DNA of 64,000 bases. It comes from Syngnathus acus. Taxonomy: Eukaryota; Chordata; Actinopteri; Syngnathiformes; Syngnathidae. Location of the stretch: assembly GCF_901709675.1 (NCBI RefSeq), contig NC_051100.1, forward strand, positions 10,884,786-10,948,785. Reading direction: 5' to 3'. The notes below the pieces were generated by a model. It searched no databases. It saw nothing but the letters and a program-made list of their open reading frames with translations, and was not told the DNA's origin. The first letter of the stretch is position 1. Each line of letters opens with the position of its first letter. Of the stretch, positions 12,425 through 27,619 are shown in pieces. A program made the translations under genes and the position numbers.

Positions 12425-13726
12425 ATGGCTTTGCTCGACCGGTGCCAGGTTCTGTTCAAGACGGCGAACCTGTACGAGGTGCTGGGCATTAAAAAAGAGG
12501 CGACCGAGGCGGAGATCCGCAGGAGCTACTACAAAGTGTCGCTAAAGGTTCACCCGGACCGGGCCCCCGACGACCCGCAAGCCACAGAGAAGTTCCAGGT
12601 AACTTCTGCGGTCAGATGCTTACAGAGAGAAATATAGCATATGCAGTTTTGCTGCGGTGTATATCCTAGCCTATATGTATAGTAATAGCAGTTAAACGGA
12701 TCACGAGTCAATTTAGAGTTGTTTATACATTGGGAAAATCTCGAGGTACACCTACCAAACAAATTTGCAATGATTACGTAATGTGTTGTAGACCATTCTC
12801 CGATGCATTACAATAGGACCAAATCAATAACTGGAACTGATGGATTGGAGGCATCATTCCAACTGATACTCACCTCCAGTTCCAAAACGTCCTCTCTCGC
12901 AGGTGTTGGGCAAGTTGTATGCGGTACTGAGCGATAAGGAACAGCGGGCTGTCTACGATGAGCAGGGCGTGGTGGACGAGGAGTGTGATGTATTGAGTAA
13001 GGATCGCTGCTGGGACGACTACTGGAGGCTGCTCTTCCCCAAGGTGTTGAAATTCATCATAGTGGGCTCAACATGTTGGGCTGTTTATGAAAAGAAAAAA
13101 AAAGGTGGTTGTTTTTACTCAACGTCAACCTGGTCTGTCCGTCCTCTAGATCACCGTGCAGGACATCCTTGATTTTGAAAAGCAATACAAGGGCTCCGAC
13201 GAAGAGAGGAATGACTTACTGCAGTTGTACACGCAGCATCAGGGAGACATGGACGCCATCCTGGCCTCTGTGCTATGCTGCTCCCAGGATGACGAGCCCA
13301 GACTGGAAGACATCATCCGTGCGGCGATCAAGGATGGGGAGGTGGAGGAATTCCCCGCCTTTGCGCAGGAGAGTGTCAAGAAGAAGAGGGCTCGCAGGAA
13401 AAGGGTGAGTCAACTCACATGAAGGAATTCACATCCGGTATTCTGAAATTTCATTTCCACTCCAGGCGGACAGAGAGCGAAAAGAAGCAGAAGAGATGCA
13501 GAAAGAGATGGGCCTCGGCCAGGAGGACGACAGCCTCATGATGATGATCAAGGCAGGAAACGAAACGCCATTCGTGCACGTTTGCTTTGCTTGCCCACTT
13601 CATTTGTTGTTTTTTGTGCAGAAAAAACACTCCTCCAGAGAGCAGAACTTCAACAGCTTCCTGTCTGACTTGGAAGCCAAGTACTCCAAGAAAGGTGGAA
13701 AATCCTCTAAGAGGGGAAAGAAGTGA
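12425..13726 (+). CDS. dnajc9: DNAJC9, J-domain histone co-chaperone
   Basis: J-domain protein that recruits HSP70 to histones H3-H4 in nucleus and cytosol. Five exons: 12425-12598, 12903-13043, 13150-13404, 13466-13552, 13622-13726. They give 253 residues, against 260 in human. All exons are in phase 0. The J domain spans about residues 15-82 with the HPD motif at 43-45 ([10 protein letters not shown]). The middle of the protein contains [20 protein letters not shown] and acidic stretches, and the C-terminal half is Lys/Arg-rich with the [12 protein letters not shown] block and a basic tail. The last intron (13553-13621) has a GC donor (AAG|GCAGGA) and is 69 nt long with no stop in frame, so a retained form would add 23 residues. 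The spliced form matches the family better. The gene lies about 620 bp from the convergent end of fam149b1, as in human 10q22. Confidence 0.93.
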
Positions 13727-13886
13727 GGAGCATTTGGACTCTAAGTTATGGAAAAGAAATTTGCACCAGTTCAAGATGGAGTTGCAGCTTATTGCCATTA
13801 GTTAAGTCAAATTATCTTCATTGTTTGAAATGTGAGGTTCCTGTCATAAAATGTAAGTGTGTATTTTGTTGTCAATGTCAGAGGAA

Positions 13887-13892
13887 AATAAA
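13887..13892 (+). terminator. Poly(A) signal of dnajc9
   Basis: AATAAA about 160 nt after the dnajc9 stop, followed by GT-rich sequence. Confidence 0.7.
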
Positions 13893-14350
13893 ATTGTTAT
13901 TCTTGTACATGACTTGCAATGGTTGAGTTGTTTTCCACACATGAAGCTCAATTCAGAAATTGACAATATGTTCTATGCACCCCCATTAGTGTAAGCGTAG
14001 TATTAGGATTAATATTGCATTAGAAGAATATAAATTAAGCAGCAAAATCCACATTTATCCTCACAGTTGCTTGCTCAGGTCACGACTAATCAGTTTACCT
14101 GTTTGTTCTTTTCAGCAGTCTGGATGCCATGTGGCACCATGCTGCCTCTTACAGGTCGGGCTTGGTACTACAACTGACGCCTGGTTTTAGACTCAAAATA
14201 CAAAAATAGACCTTTTATCAAAGCTGCACAATAACAGTACGAAACATTTTTGTACAACAAAAGAAAAATGTGGGCACTTGACCGCGCCGTGTATCTAAAC
14301 AGTACCAAGAAGAAAGGCTAAAGTGCACGGAGACATTTGGAAGCCACCAG
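13893..14350 (-). other. Probable fam149b1 3' UTR and convergent intergenic space
   Basis: Lies between the dnajc9 poly(A) signal and the fam149b1 stop codon (14351-14353). No coding potential was seen. No clear AATAAA on the minus strand was found, so the end of the fam149b1 transcript is not fixed. Confidence 0.4.
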
Positions 14351-17300
14351 CTACAGTCCCGGTCTGCTTGCTCTGTATGAGACGCCCCCCCGGCCGTGAG
14401 ACCGAGATGGCCCTGATATGGGCACCAGTGGAGCTGCAAGACAGGAAATGCAGAAATTATTTCTTACATATAAACATTTTAAAAAAACTTGAATATATTT
14501 GTAACATTTTGTTATATTTGTGTCAAAATGACATATTTAATTGAGAAGTGATGGAAAAAGAAAACCCTAAACTGTCGACTAACCTGGGTGCGAGGTTTGA
14601 AAGTCTGTCCCCTCGTCCTCATCCCTGATTGGCCAGCGGCCCAGCGGGCGCTGAGAAAACGAATCCAGGAAAGACGAGCTGCCGATCCCGAGGCTGACGC
14701 CAGTCACGCCGATTCCAAGGGAGTCTTAGGGAAGCGAGGAGAGATTATTACAAATGTCCTATTAATTCCTTCAAGGCGGTTGCACAAGTGTGCACCCCCT
14801 GTGGTAAACCAAGACGCGGCCCACCTGTGGCCACTGAGGCTCTGCCAGGCCTACCCTGTCCGATGTTGTCCAGCACGGTGAAGGAGCGCCGGTACGGAGT
14901 GTCTGACTGTGGGGGCAAGATCCGAGCTCAGAGCACGGCGCATGTGGAAACCGACGTCTCTGCCAAGGTGACGGCTTACCCTGTATGTGTGCGTGGTGTT
15001 GGGCCGGGAGAAGACGTCCAACGGGTAAAGGCGATCCCTCGGAATTGAACTGGCGACCTCATCGTTTAGGGCGCTGTGAGCCCGGCTGGATGGGCCTTTG
15101 TGGCGCTGCTGGGAAGGAATGTCACAGAATTCTTTCAGCTTCTCTCAAGCAGCAACATAATGTGGAGTTGTTGAGCTCTTACCTGAGCGGTTTTGGGCTG
15201 CTCTGCGTTTTCGGCGCTAATGGGCGGAAGGAGGGCGTTCCTGCTCAGCGCAAAGAATGGAGACATCAGGCGATCGCTGGCTGTGGGTCTTTAGATAAAT
15301 ACACACATAGAAATCCACAAGGTTGTAGCACTTCCCTCTTGTTCTTCTACATTGCAGCAGTTTAAAGTGCGTCTGCTGAAAAAAGTCGTCGCTTCACTCG
15401 ACTCTCATCTACGCATGTGAGCAAGGCAACTCACAGCCTTGTACCCCGGATGACCTCATCCATGGAGCCGGCCGTGCCGGATGGACTCAGGCTGGGGACG
15501 AGAGGCTGGAGAGTGCGGGGTGCCGGGTTTCTGCGGCGGGCCGACTGGGGCGGGCGGCTCAGCGAAGACAAGCCCTGCTCCTGGACCCGGCGAGGACGGT
15601 GCCGGCCGGCCGCCGCCAACCCCGAACCTGGTCTGAGAGGGCTGCGCTCCTCTGGCTCCCTGCAGAGTGAATGAAAGAAAAGATGAGTGCCAAATGAAAA
15701 GGTTCTAGGAGGGTCCAAGTCGCCCCCTGTGGTTGAATTCACTAAAAGCAATTCTAAACATTTTGTGGGAGCCTTTTTCATTATGTTAGGGAGATTTTTT
15801 ACTGAGTTTTGTCCAGCGTGGCCAAGTTCCTCTGTTGCAGCGGAATGCTGTGGATCATGATGAGGTCGTTTAGGTCCTGCTGGGCGCCTCCCATGGAGAT
15901 CCTTCCGACCTGGTGCGAGAAAAACAAAAGCAAGAGATATGGATGATGGCTGACAACTGTTGAATTTTACTTGAAGCAGTTTGCTGCCCCGGTGGTTAGT
16001 CGTTTTAATGTCAACAATTCAGCCAGCATCTTTGCAGTTAATTATCGTGCAGCCCCACTCCCCCCCGCCAGGAAAGAATATGCAAGGCCATCCACAAAAC
16101 AATATTCACAAGACTTTGAAAGAAAACAAAAGCATTCAAGACGGTAAGCTGCAGTTAATTCATGAACGGCTTTCGGGTTAATAGACAAGCACAAGCACAT
16201 TCCGTCTAGAACTAAAAGACGAAGAGCCAAAATAGCGGCATGCCGCCATTGTGGCTCCGAGCGAGGCAGGTTACATACACTGGGCGGCCCTTTCTGCTTT
16301 TGGGCCTTCCGGCGGGACTTGCACTTTGAGCCCCTCGGCTTCTTTAAGTGAGGTGCCGGAGAGAGACAGCGGATAGTCATGAAGGAGGTAACGGGAAAAC
16401 GAAGGTAGGGAAAAAAAAAAAAGCAGATGTAGATGACAAGGTCGGAGGAGAGAAAAGACTTCATGAATTTGGGGGCACTGACAGAGTAACGAAGTTAGTT
16501 TATTTATTCTAAGCCATCTGTAAACATCACATTTGATAGAAAATCATGTTCCAATGCTAAAAGATGCAGATGGCGCTGCACCAAATTGTCAAAGGAGGAA
16601 TTAGCATGGCAAGCTAATGGTTATCATATCTGCCTCACAGCCACAAGGGTCCAGATTTAAATATCAGTTCAGTGTTTCTGCGTGGAATTTGTAAATTCTT
16701 TCTGAGGTGTGGTGCTCTTCCTCACCACCCCCAAAAAAATGCTTCTTAGGGTCATTGAAGATTCTAGATTGTCAATTGCGGTGAATGTGTCGCCTTGATA
16801 TAACATCAGAACAATTTGACTGGATGCTAAGCCTGTCAGCTTTCACATTGCTATTCAAATGCAGGCTTAGTTACCTGGAAGGGCAAGCCAGGGGCGAGCA
16901 GAGGCGGAGCCAGCGCACGGCTCTGGCCAAGTTTAGGCAGCATGCTCGGAACGGTGGAAAACGACGTCGAGGAATTCTGCGGCACTGGGCTCAAGTTCCC
17001 TGACGGCTTTTTGTCACCTGCCAATCACGCAAGTTCAAGCAAAGGCCATGATAATTTGTTCAAATGTAATAAAACGTACAGTGGAGGCGGGCATACCAGA
17101 GGCACCACGTTCCCACTGGCGGTGGACCAACTCGCTCATGCAACCCACCAGCTGCCGCCACAGATCGTCGAACAAATGGTCCAACACAGCCTGGCGGCGG
17201 CACCCGTAGGGCGAGACGGGAGGCATGCAGCCGCGCCTCGGGCACGGCTCAGGGAAGCCTCGCTCTTTCTCGTCCTCCAGGCTGATGCGGTCAAAGGCCA

Positions 17301-19364
17301 GGTACTCCTCCATGTTGCCCTCCACCTCGATCACTCTGGGAGCGGAGTCCCTTGCGCTTAAAAGCCCGTTTGGTTCAGCTGAGTTGGAATTGAGCAGGGC
17401 TGCGCTCCGACCCAGCACATTCAACCTTAAACCCACAAAAAAGAAGAATGAATGAATGAAGAAATAAATAGATGAATACATAAAAAGATACAGCAGATAG
17501 AAAGCAAAGCAAAAATTCACTCTGTACTGTCGTCGCCTTCCTCAGCCTGCTGGGACGTCGATGGACCACCACTGGAGCTGTTGCCGATCGTCCCTGAGCT
17601 TGCGTACCACTGAAAGCCTTCATCGCTGGGACACACCAGCTGAGTGCCCAGGATTCTGAGTTACAAAAACACAAGTGATAAGAAACTATTTTAGAGTTTA
17701 ATGAAAGGATGAATTGCTATTTCCAGACGGGCGAGATCCAAACCGAAGATGAGGGAAGCGCGTGGCCCACTGCTGACACTCCTCCTGTAGCCTCGGAAGT
17801 ATCCCTCTCCCGCTGCTTTTGCCCTCGTACAGCTCTTTGTCGATCTCGTCAAACATTTGCTGCACTTGGCGGGAAGCCGCCTTGTCGAACTCCTGCGATG
17901 AAGAAGAGCGATTATTTGATGCTTGTTAGTGTGCAACTCCAATCGTCCGTCGACAGTTTATACAGAATAGGATGCTTTTGTTTCATACGAAAGTGCCAGA
18001 AGGGCACAAAAAAGACATACAAGATCAAGCTGAGTTGGAAAATACACAAAATCCTCCCACAGAGTTTTTTTTCTTAGAAGCAGTTGGAGGAAGTTGAAAT
18101 AAATAAAATATTGAGCTCTTGGAAAAAAATGTTTACAGGACCAACTGTGCCCGTAAACAATACCCAGCAGGCGCAGGCCTTGTGAATACCCAGAAGCAGG
18201 AGACAAACAAAGCAACTTGCACACTATATAGCCTAAGAATGTCAATCAAACCTCTAATTAGAATTTCACAATGTGCATATGGTGAGGATTCTTTTTTCTC
18301 TGTGACTACAGGACGCGACAGTGTAGTGAAGAAGCAGAGTCTTACATCGTAGCCCCAAGAAAAGACAGAACTCCTCTCTGTGGAGACGCCGGTGCCTGTG
18401 GAGCTGTGGATGCCCGACCAGGACCGGCTGGAGGCCACAGAGATGACGGTCGGACAGTCAGACGTGCTGGAAGCACCAGATGTCTCAGAACTATGTAAAG
18501 AGGATTAGTTTACTGTTAGTCTGGTCTGGGTTTTTTGGTTGATCAAATAATCAAAGGCAGGGTTTCCCAGTGGAAAAGAAAGGGTAAATGTCAACGTGAT
18601 AGAATATTCTATCAAGCTGCTCTCATTAGTTATTCTTTTAGCTGCACATCTGAAGGAGGCAACACGATATCGATTAATGTACGCAGTTTCGCATTTCAAG
18701 AACTCTTTCTTGGCTCCGCAGAAGGAGTGAGGCTGCCTTACCTGTTGCGGATGGAGACGATCTCCTCCACGTCATCGAGGGGGCACAGAGGGGTTTGGCC
18801 GTATGCCTCCTCGGGCAGAGGGTGGTGGTCAAGGCTGCTGCGAGACAGGCCGCGGCTGCACAGTAAAACAGTCAATAAATATTGTGTACCATGAATCAAT
18901 TCTTTTTCTATACTGGAGCCCATTCCTGCTGACTTTGGTCGAGACAATTGGGGTACTCAATGTACCCCACTTAGACATTATAGCCAACTTAGACTGTAAA
19001 TATTAAAAAAAAAAAAAAACATGTGAAAATCATGTACGGTAGTAACTAGTGTATCTTCTTATTCCACTTGACACTTTCAACCTTTAGTTCAATGCGCGCC
19101 GTTCGTATCCTCGAAACATGGTAAACCGAGGATCCCGTCCAATTTAATGATACAATACAATGTTTGCGTCCACTATTTTGATTTAAATATGAGAAAACTG
19201 ATTTCAGACAGACATGATTTTAACATCATTGTTATAGTTACTCTTGTTTGCCCCTCGTAGTGATGAAGGATTGTAATGATGCTAACACAACGATTGTTAG
19301 CCATGTTTCGTACTTACATCTCTAGCTTGTGCGATACAGGTCTCCTGTTGTAACGTGAAATCAT
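14351..19364 (-). CDS. fam149b1: FAM149B1 (primary-cilium associated, DUF3719)
   Basis: FAM149B1 is needed for normal primary cilia and Hedgehog signalling in human (Joubert-type disease gene). Fourteen coding exons, in transcript order: 19318-19364, 18742-18855, 18346-18490, 17744-17892, 17521-17655, 17097-17425, 16875-16999, 15803-15909, 15435-15659, 15183-15288, 14980-15108, 14825-14906, 14584-14724, 14351-14433. They give 638 residues; human has 582. Start MISRYNRR matches the family. The DUF3719 core is in exons 4-5 ([32 protein letters not shown]). Later conserved pieces are [38 protein letters not shown] and [10 protein letters not shown]. Exon 11 has a tandem CAGCAG acceptor. Exon 12 has two in-phase donors (exon start at 14825 or 14855). 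Exon 13 encodes a segment ([12 protein letters not shown]) that I do not find in the human protein. The last two exons are the least certain. Confidence 0.9.
16600..16800 (+). repeat. Degenerate tRNA-like SINE in fam149b1 intron
   Basis: Contains GCTAATGGTTATCATATCTG, CCTCACAG and a TTTCTGCGTGGAATTTGTAA block, a mutated copy of the element seen at 27620-27950. The B-box is eroded. Confidence 0.5.
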
Positions 19365-20242
19365 TCTCCTTCCCACCGTGGCTAAAGGCTCAAGTCCTCT
19401 CCTCGCCTCCTCGTCCCCGCATCTTGAACCCGCTGCTTAGGCGGAGCAATAAACGAGACATCTCCATAAATGCTAACCTGGCTTCCGAACGCGGAAGATA
19501 ACGTTATGTAGCGGCTACGCTTTGCGGCTTAGCTAACATGGCACCAGCGCCGTCGCTATTTCCTCAAAGAAATTCGCTTCTTATCATTGCTACGTTAAAA
19601 ATTATGTTTGACAGTCACCTATCTCTTCAGTTTACACTTTACACGCATTAATGTCACGCTATCTTTCCTAATGTGAACGCCTATTTTACTGGCGTTAGCA
19701 CCGCCAACAACACGGCTGTCATGGTTACGCTATGTGGCTTACGCGACACGGGATCCGTGTTTGACTACAACTCCCGGCATTCATTACGACGATGCGCTTC
19801 TAAAATATGCCCGTCTGCCGTTGGTATATTTCGCTTTAGATTTTTACGCTTACTTGATTTAGAAAATAACGCAACGTTCTCAAAAAGCATTCCAATATTC
19901 CGTTATGAATATAGCTATAATTACAGAAGCAAAAAAAACCATTATTATTTTGAAGTATAAGAAACGATTTAGGTCACGTTGATGTCATTGTAGGAACATT
20001 TTCTTTTTGACTTGGCGAGTCGAGGAGATTTAGCAGTAGGACGCACGACAATGAGGAATGGAAATGGCGTGTAGAGGCGTAAATAAAAGTAGCAACATTA
20101 ATTAAACATATTAAAAAACGTCTTGAAAATAATTCAAGGTAGGATTAATAGCTTATTATATATGTGTTGAAATTTGCACATTGCACTTGTGAATTACTTC
20201 AAATCTTTTCCCCACAGGGATTCAATTACACTGCAGCAAGCA
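19365..20242. promoter_or_regulatory. Bidirectional promoter between fam149b1 and ecd, with ZNF143-type site
   Basis: The two ATGs lie 878 bp apart, head to head. At 19764-19782 the plus strand reads ACTACAACTCCCGGCATTC, an almost ideal ZNF143/STAF (SBS) motif, which is typical of bidirectional housekeeping promoters. No TATA box is obvious. ecd coding begins after an acceptor at 20216-20217, so ecd has a non-coding 5' exon in this interval. A GT donor at 20139 is one candidate for its end. Confidence 0.65.
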
Positions 20243-23731
<3,489 letters not shown>

Positions 23732-23918
23732 CAGGCGCCGAGTCCTAATGAAGGAGGAAGCTGTCGTAACTCAAAGTGAAATCATGAATCAAGATTTTCG
23801 ACCTTTCCAACTGTATCTGCTTCCATGATGAATACACCACTCTGAGGCTGACTTTTGAATGAAATAATGTGTAGAAATATCACTGTAGATATTATTTACA
23901 TTTGATATGCTGAAACCC

Positions 23919-23924
23919 AATAAA
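23919..23924 (+). terminator. Poly(A) signal of ecd
   Basis: AATAAA about 190 nt after the ecd stop. On the minus strand an ATTAAA (24046-24051) is placed to serve the convergent SLC35-like gene, so the two transcripts end within about 130 bp of each other. Confidence 0.65.
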
Positions 23925-24173
23925 TATTTTTGCAATCAAAGTGCGTCGTGTCTTTCATTGAAAAATGTTGGCCGCAGTTTTGGCCCTCAGTGACATCACC
24001 GTTTTTCCATTCCCTGATCCGTTAATCAGAGCTGTACACAGTATATTTAATGATGTATTTTATATTTCAATGCTTTTGTCATTCATTCAATAAATATCAA
24101 CATACAGTAGGAATAAAACCTCAGTGACTGAGGTAAATGAATAATAAATAACCTTGAGGAAATGCCAGTCTGT

Positions 24174-25927
24174 CTAAAACCACAGCAGCTGTACAAAGGG
24201 CTGCAGCAGTTCCCCAGCCAAGTGTAACAGCGCCGCAGCCAGCGGTGATACGCACAGCGCCGACATAACCACGACGAAATTGAGGAGCGTGCCCAACAGA
24301 AGAATGGCCAGCAGGTAAGCGTGGAAGAGCAGGCTGTGCCAGCTGGCCCGACTCAGCACCAACAGGGGGCCGTCCGGGTGCAGCGTCCACAGGAGGCCCA
24401 GCAGCCAGCACTGGTTGACCAGCAATGCGTAGTAGATGTCCAAAGCCGAGAACCGGCGGTCGGCCTCGGACACTTTAGACAGCCAAGTCAGGGAGAGGCT
24501 GAGGAGCATGACGGCCAAAGGCGCATACATGTACTCAAGGGGCTCCACTACTGATAGACCATGCCTGGCTGTGAGAGGGAACCAAAAACATATTTTAACC
24601 CAAAGTAACTAAGAACATTTAAATGTAAGTTGAGTTACCTGTGCAGACCAGAGACGACCCAGTCAGGATGGAGACAAGGACAAAGGTGTGGCCAGAGGGC
24701 GGCGCTGTTACCTTCAGCGCAAAGCTCAGGCCCATCGTGATGAGAGGCAGCGGCCGTAGGGCGAGCGAAAATAGGCCCGAGTCGGAGCTGTTAGCCTCGG
24801 CCCATATGGCCAGCGCGGCGTGGACGCTGCTACAGATGGACGGAACCAAGAGACGCTCTGCAAGTGGACGACTGAACCGCCTCAGTGGCGCCACTCCCAG
24901 GAGGTGGAGAAGATTGAAGAAGAACACTGATGACAGAACCTGGAAAACAAAGTTTGCAGTTGTGTAGAACGACACAGGACCACACAGAAACTTCTGGCAA
25001 TGTTTCGGTTCCTCCTTTAGCTTAATTAAAGGAGCACAATTGATATTCACAGATGGCGGATTTAATGGAGCACTGAGGCAAACATAAATGGAACCCGGCA
25101 GATGGCGTGTCGAATAATGACGTTTGAACTTTAACAATCTCAGCGGGAGTGTGATGCGAATTACAAGGTCGTTGAGGCTCTCAACCGAAATGTGATTTAC
25201 AACATTTTGCAGATTGCAAGCATTGCAAAGGCTTATGTATTCTTTTAGGCCAAATGAACATGACCAATCAAATGTCATTCCTTCATGGAAATTAGCGTAC
25301 ATCTTTCATTACCATGGCAACTAAAGGCGGATCTAGGCAAGCGACGACGGATAAACATGCAACGTGGCACGCCACAATTTGTATTCACATTTGTTAACAG
25401 TTCAACCTTGAGTGCGCTATTTGTGCTACTCCATGCTGCACATTTTGTTTGCCCCACATACCTTCCACGGTTAATTCTCACCCTCCGCTCAAGGTTTGTT
25501 TCACTGATTGTCCCTCACAAGCCTCACTCATTTGCCTCCACCTTTGCTCGGCCTTTCACTTGCATGCAAATACTTTGAAGCATTCCGTTAAACACGCACC
25601 CAACCTTGCCCTTTGGCGGTACAGCAAACACACACACACCCATTCATCAGTATAAATTTAAATTTATACTGATGAATGAGTGTGTTTGTTTGCTATTAAT
25701 TAATAGTTAATACCAACCTGGCCAAAGCAGAGCGCCACCGCGTACGGGTAGTGGTACTGCGGGAGAAAGATGCCGGCCACAAACGAGCGGAGCCCGACGG
25801 CCAAGCCGTACGAGAAGATGACCGCTGCACAGAGAAAGGGCAGCAGGGCCTTCGGGGCCTGGTTGGAGGAGAAGGTCGTCAGAGTGAAGGAACACCATCT
25901 CCAACTCCTCCACCTTCCACAACACAC
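24174..25927 (-). CDS. SLC35D-like multipass membrane protein (divergent)
   Basis: Predicted drug/metabolite-transporter-fold protein, possibly a nucleotide-sugar transporter of Golgi/ER. Exons: 25718-25927 (ATG at 25927, uncertain), 24639-24939, 24174-24568. Joined in phase they give 301 residues with about nine or ten hydrophobic segments. Resemblance to SLC35D proteins is by pattern: a first helix, then YPYAVALCFGQV, later PLPLITMGLSFALKVTAPPS (compare SLC35D3 around its LPLVTM motif) and a final pair of helices. The second intron from the 3' end is long (24940-25717). A good acceptor inside the first exon (exon would start at 25858) means the true start may be in an unseen upstream exon. 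It is not part of the human DNAJC9-P4HA1 block as I recall it. Exact orthology is not established, and TMEM241-type relatives are an alternative. Confidence 0.55.
25641..25678. repeat. 38-bp perfect palindrome
   Basis: Arms CATTCATCAGTATAAATTT and its exact reverse complement meet without a spacer. Flanking CAAACACAC and GTGTGTTTG sequences extend the symmetry imperfectly to about 25624-25693. It lies just 3' of the first visible SLC35-like exon, inside its intron. Confidence 0.9.
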
Positions 25928-26062
25928 ATTAACAAATGGAGTAGTTCATTAACTAAAGCGTTTTTGTTGTTTTTATGATTCACAAAAGAACACTTCACTA
26001 TTAATAAGTACTTTTTATTGGTTAGAAAAGTTACATAAATGGTTTGGTCATACGGTATAAAA

Positions 26063-26386
26063 CACAGGTGTCAAACTCAAGGCCCGGGGGCCAGATACGG
26101 CCCGCCACATCATTTTATGTGGCCCACAAAGACAAATTGTACAGCGAATTCGTGTGTCATTACTAGAATTGCAAATTGTCTTCACTTTTAATAACATCTT
26201 TTTTTTAATATTTGACCAGTTTTTACTCATCTGATTTGAAAAGGAGTTATTTGTCAGTTTGTTTTGTAGCTTTTACTGTATATAATATGTGCTCATACAT
26301 TTATTTGGGTTGACAGTCATAATGGCCCTCCGAAAGAAGCTATGACTACAATGCGGCCCGCCAAAAAAATGAGTTTGACACCCCTG
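26063..26386. mobile_element. Non-autonomous hAT-type MITE
   Basis: A 324-bp element with 16-bp terminal inverted repeats (left CACAGGTGTCAAACTC, right complement CAGGGGTGTCAAACTC, two mismatches). It is flanked by an 8-bp target duplication with one mismatch (GTATAAAA 26055-26062, GTATAGAA 26387-26394). Subterminal GCGGCCCGCC and GGCCC motifs are typical of this widespread vertebrate family. No transposase frame. Confidence 0.8.
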
Positions 26387-26394
26387 GTATAGAA

Positions 26395-27600
26395 GGTTAG
26401 TCAATTTTGGGACATCTGTCAGATCATTAAAATGAGGATTACATTTTTTTTCAGTGGAACTTGATGATTTCGCCACTGTTGTATTTATCAAGGTAACCTT
26501 TAAGAGTTTGCTATAGTTCAGCCAGATGATAAATACATGAAAACAAAAAGAACATGAAGATACAGAGTTACCTTTTAGACAAGAGGCACGTTGGCATTCT
26601 GCGCAAGGTCATTGACCGGGAATGCGCTGGGGTCTTATCTAGAGTCAGATTGGCAAAAGAGAAAATCACACAACACTCCGAACAAATGCAGAGATTTGTT
26701 CAGCTTAGCCATTCTGTATTTCCAGTTCACCGTCTGGCATGTAAAGCAGACATTGTTTAACCGTCTGATTTATTCCATTCAGAAATGGGTAGTGTAAAAC
26801 CAAACGGAGTGATCGATTAAGGCAAAGGTAGTTTACTCACCAAGTCACATTTCACTTGCAGACTGTGATCGTCAAAATTACAAATAAGAAATGTTGCGGT
26901 GAAGCGTTTTCACTGCAGAGAACGAGGCGACCTTCTGGCATGCTCTGCTGCCTCTTTCTCCTCGCCGGTCATGCACTTGAATTGTCCAGATGGACTTTGG
27001 TCCAGCTTTGTTTGTCCCCCTCATTACATAAACAATTGTGAATAGCCATTCATGAAGTGTCCCTTTGGCGGATGGAACAGATAAAAGTGACGCCATTCGT
27101 GGATTGTCTACTTCTACTATGTGTTGAATGACACATTTTTAAAGATAAGGCCAAGTGAAAGCTGCTCCTGTAGCGCTCACTGTTATAGATTTTTTCCGCT
27201 CTGACTTCACTGATGCAGGAGAGTAAAACAAATGGTTTTGTTTCTCTCGGCTTTTCGACATCTGTTTGTGACATTCACATCCACCTCCACTATTGTCCCT
27301 GCGCCCGCTTAAGCCAAAATGGTCAAGTAAATACACTCTCGTGCAGGGTGGGAGTCATATTTGTCACACAGTGCAAATCTTTTTTTCTCTGGAAATACGA
27401 TAATGATTGCAAACCTATAAACCATGCACACCTTGTACTCCGAACTATTGACATAGCTGAGTCTGAGCCTCTCCCGGTCGAGAAACACCCAGGAGTACCC
27501 CCCAGGCAATCGCAGGGCACACACTAGAAACAGTTGGGTCAAAAATGTCATGTTCCCAGTTATGTTGGTTCTGCTCCCAGTGTTGCATCTATAGTTCCTG
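26395..27600. other. Intergenic, nothing recognised
   Basis: Unique-looking AT-moderate DNA between the hAT MITE and the SINE. No exon, RNA gene or clear repeat was recognised on either strand. Confidence 0.4.
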
Positions 27601-27619
27601 GGGACATTTATTTAGTTTT

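Noticed and set aside
15270-15288. Alternative fam149b1 exon 10 acceptors at the CAG near 15241 and at 15281
   Set aside because: The nearer CAG drops the conserved SPxxxLSRN block, and the other gives a frame with a stop; the AAAG acceptor at 15289-15290 keeps RGTRLPTASD alignment with human.
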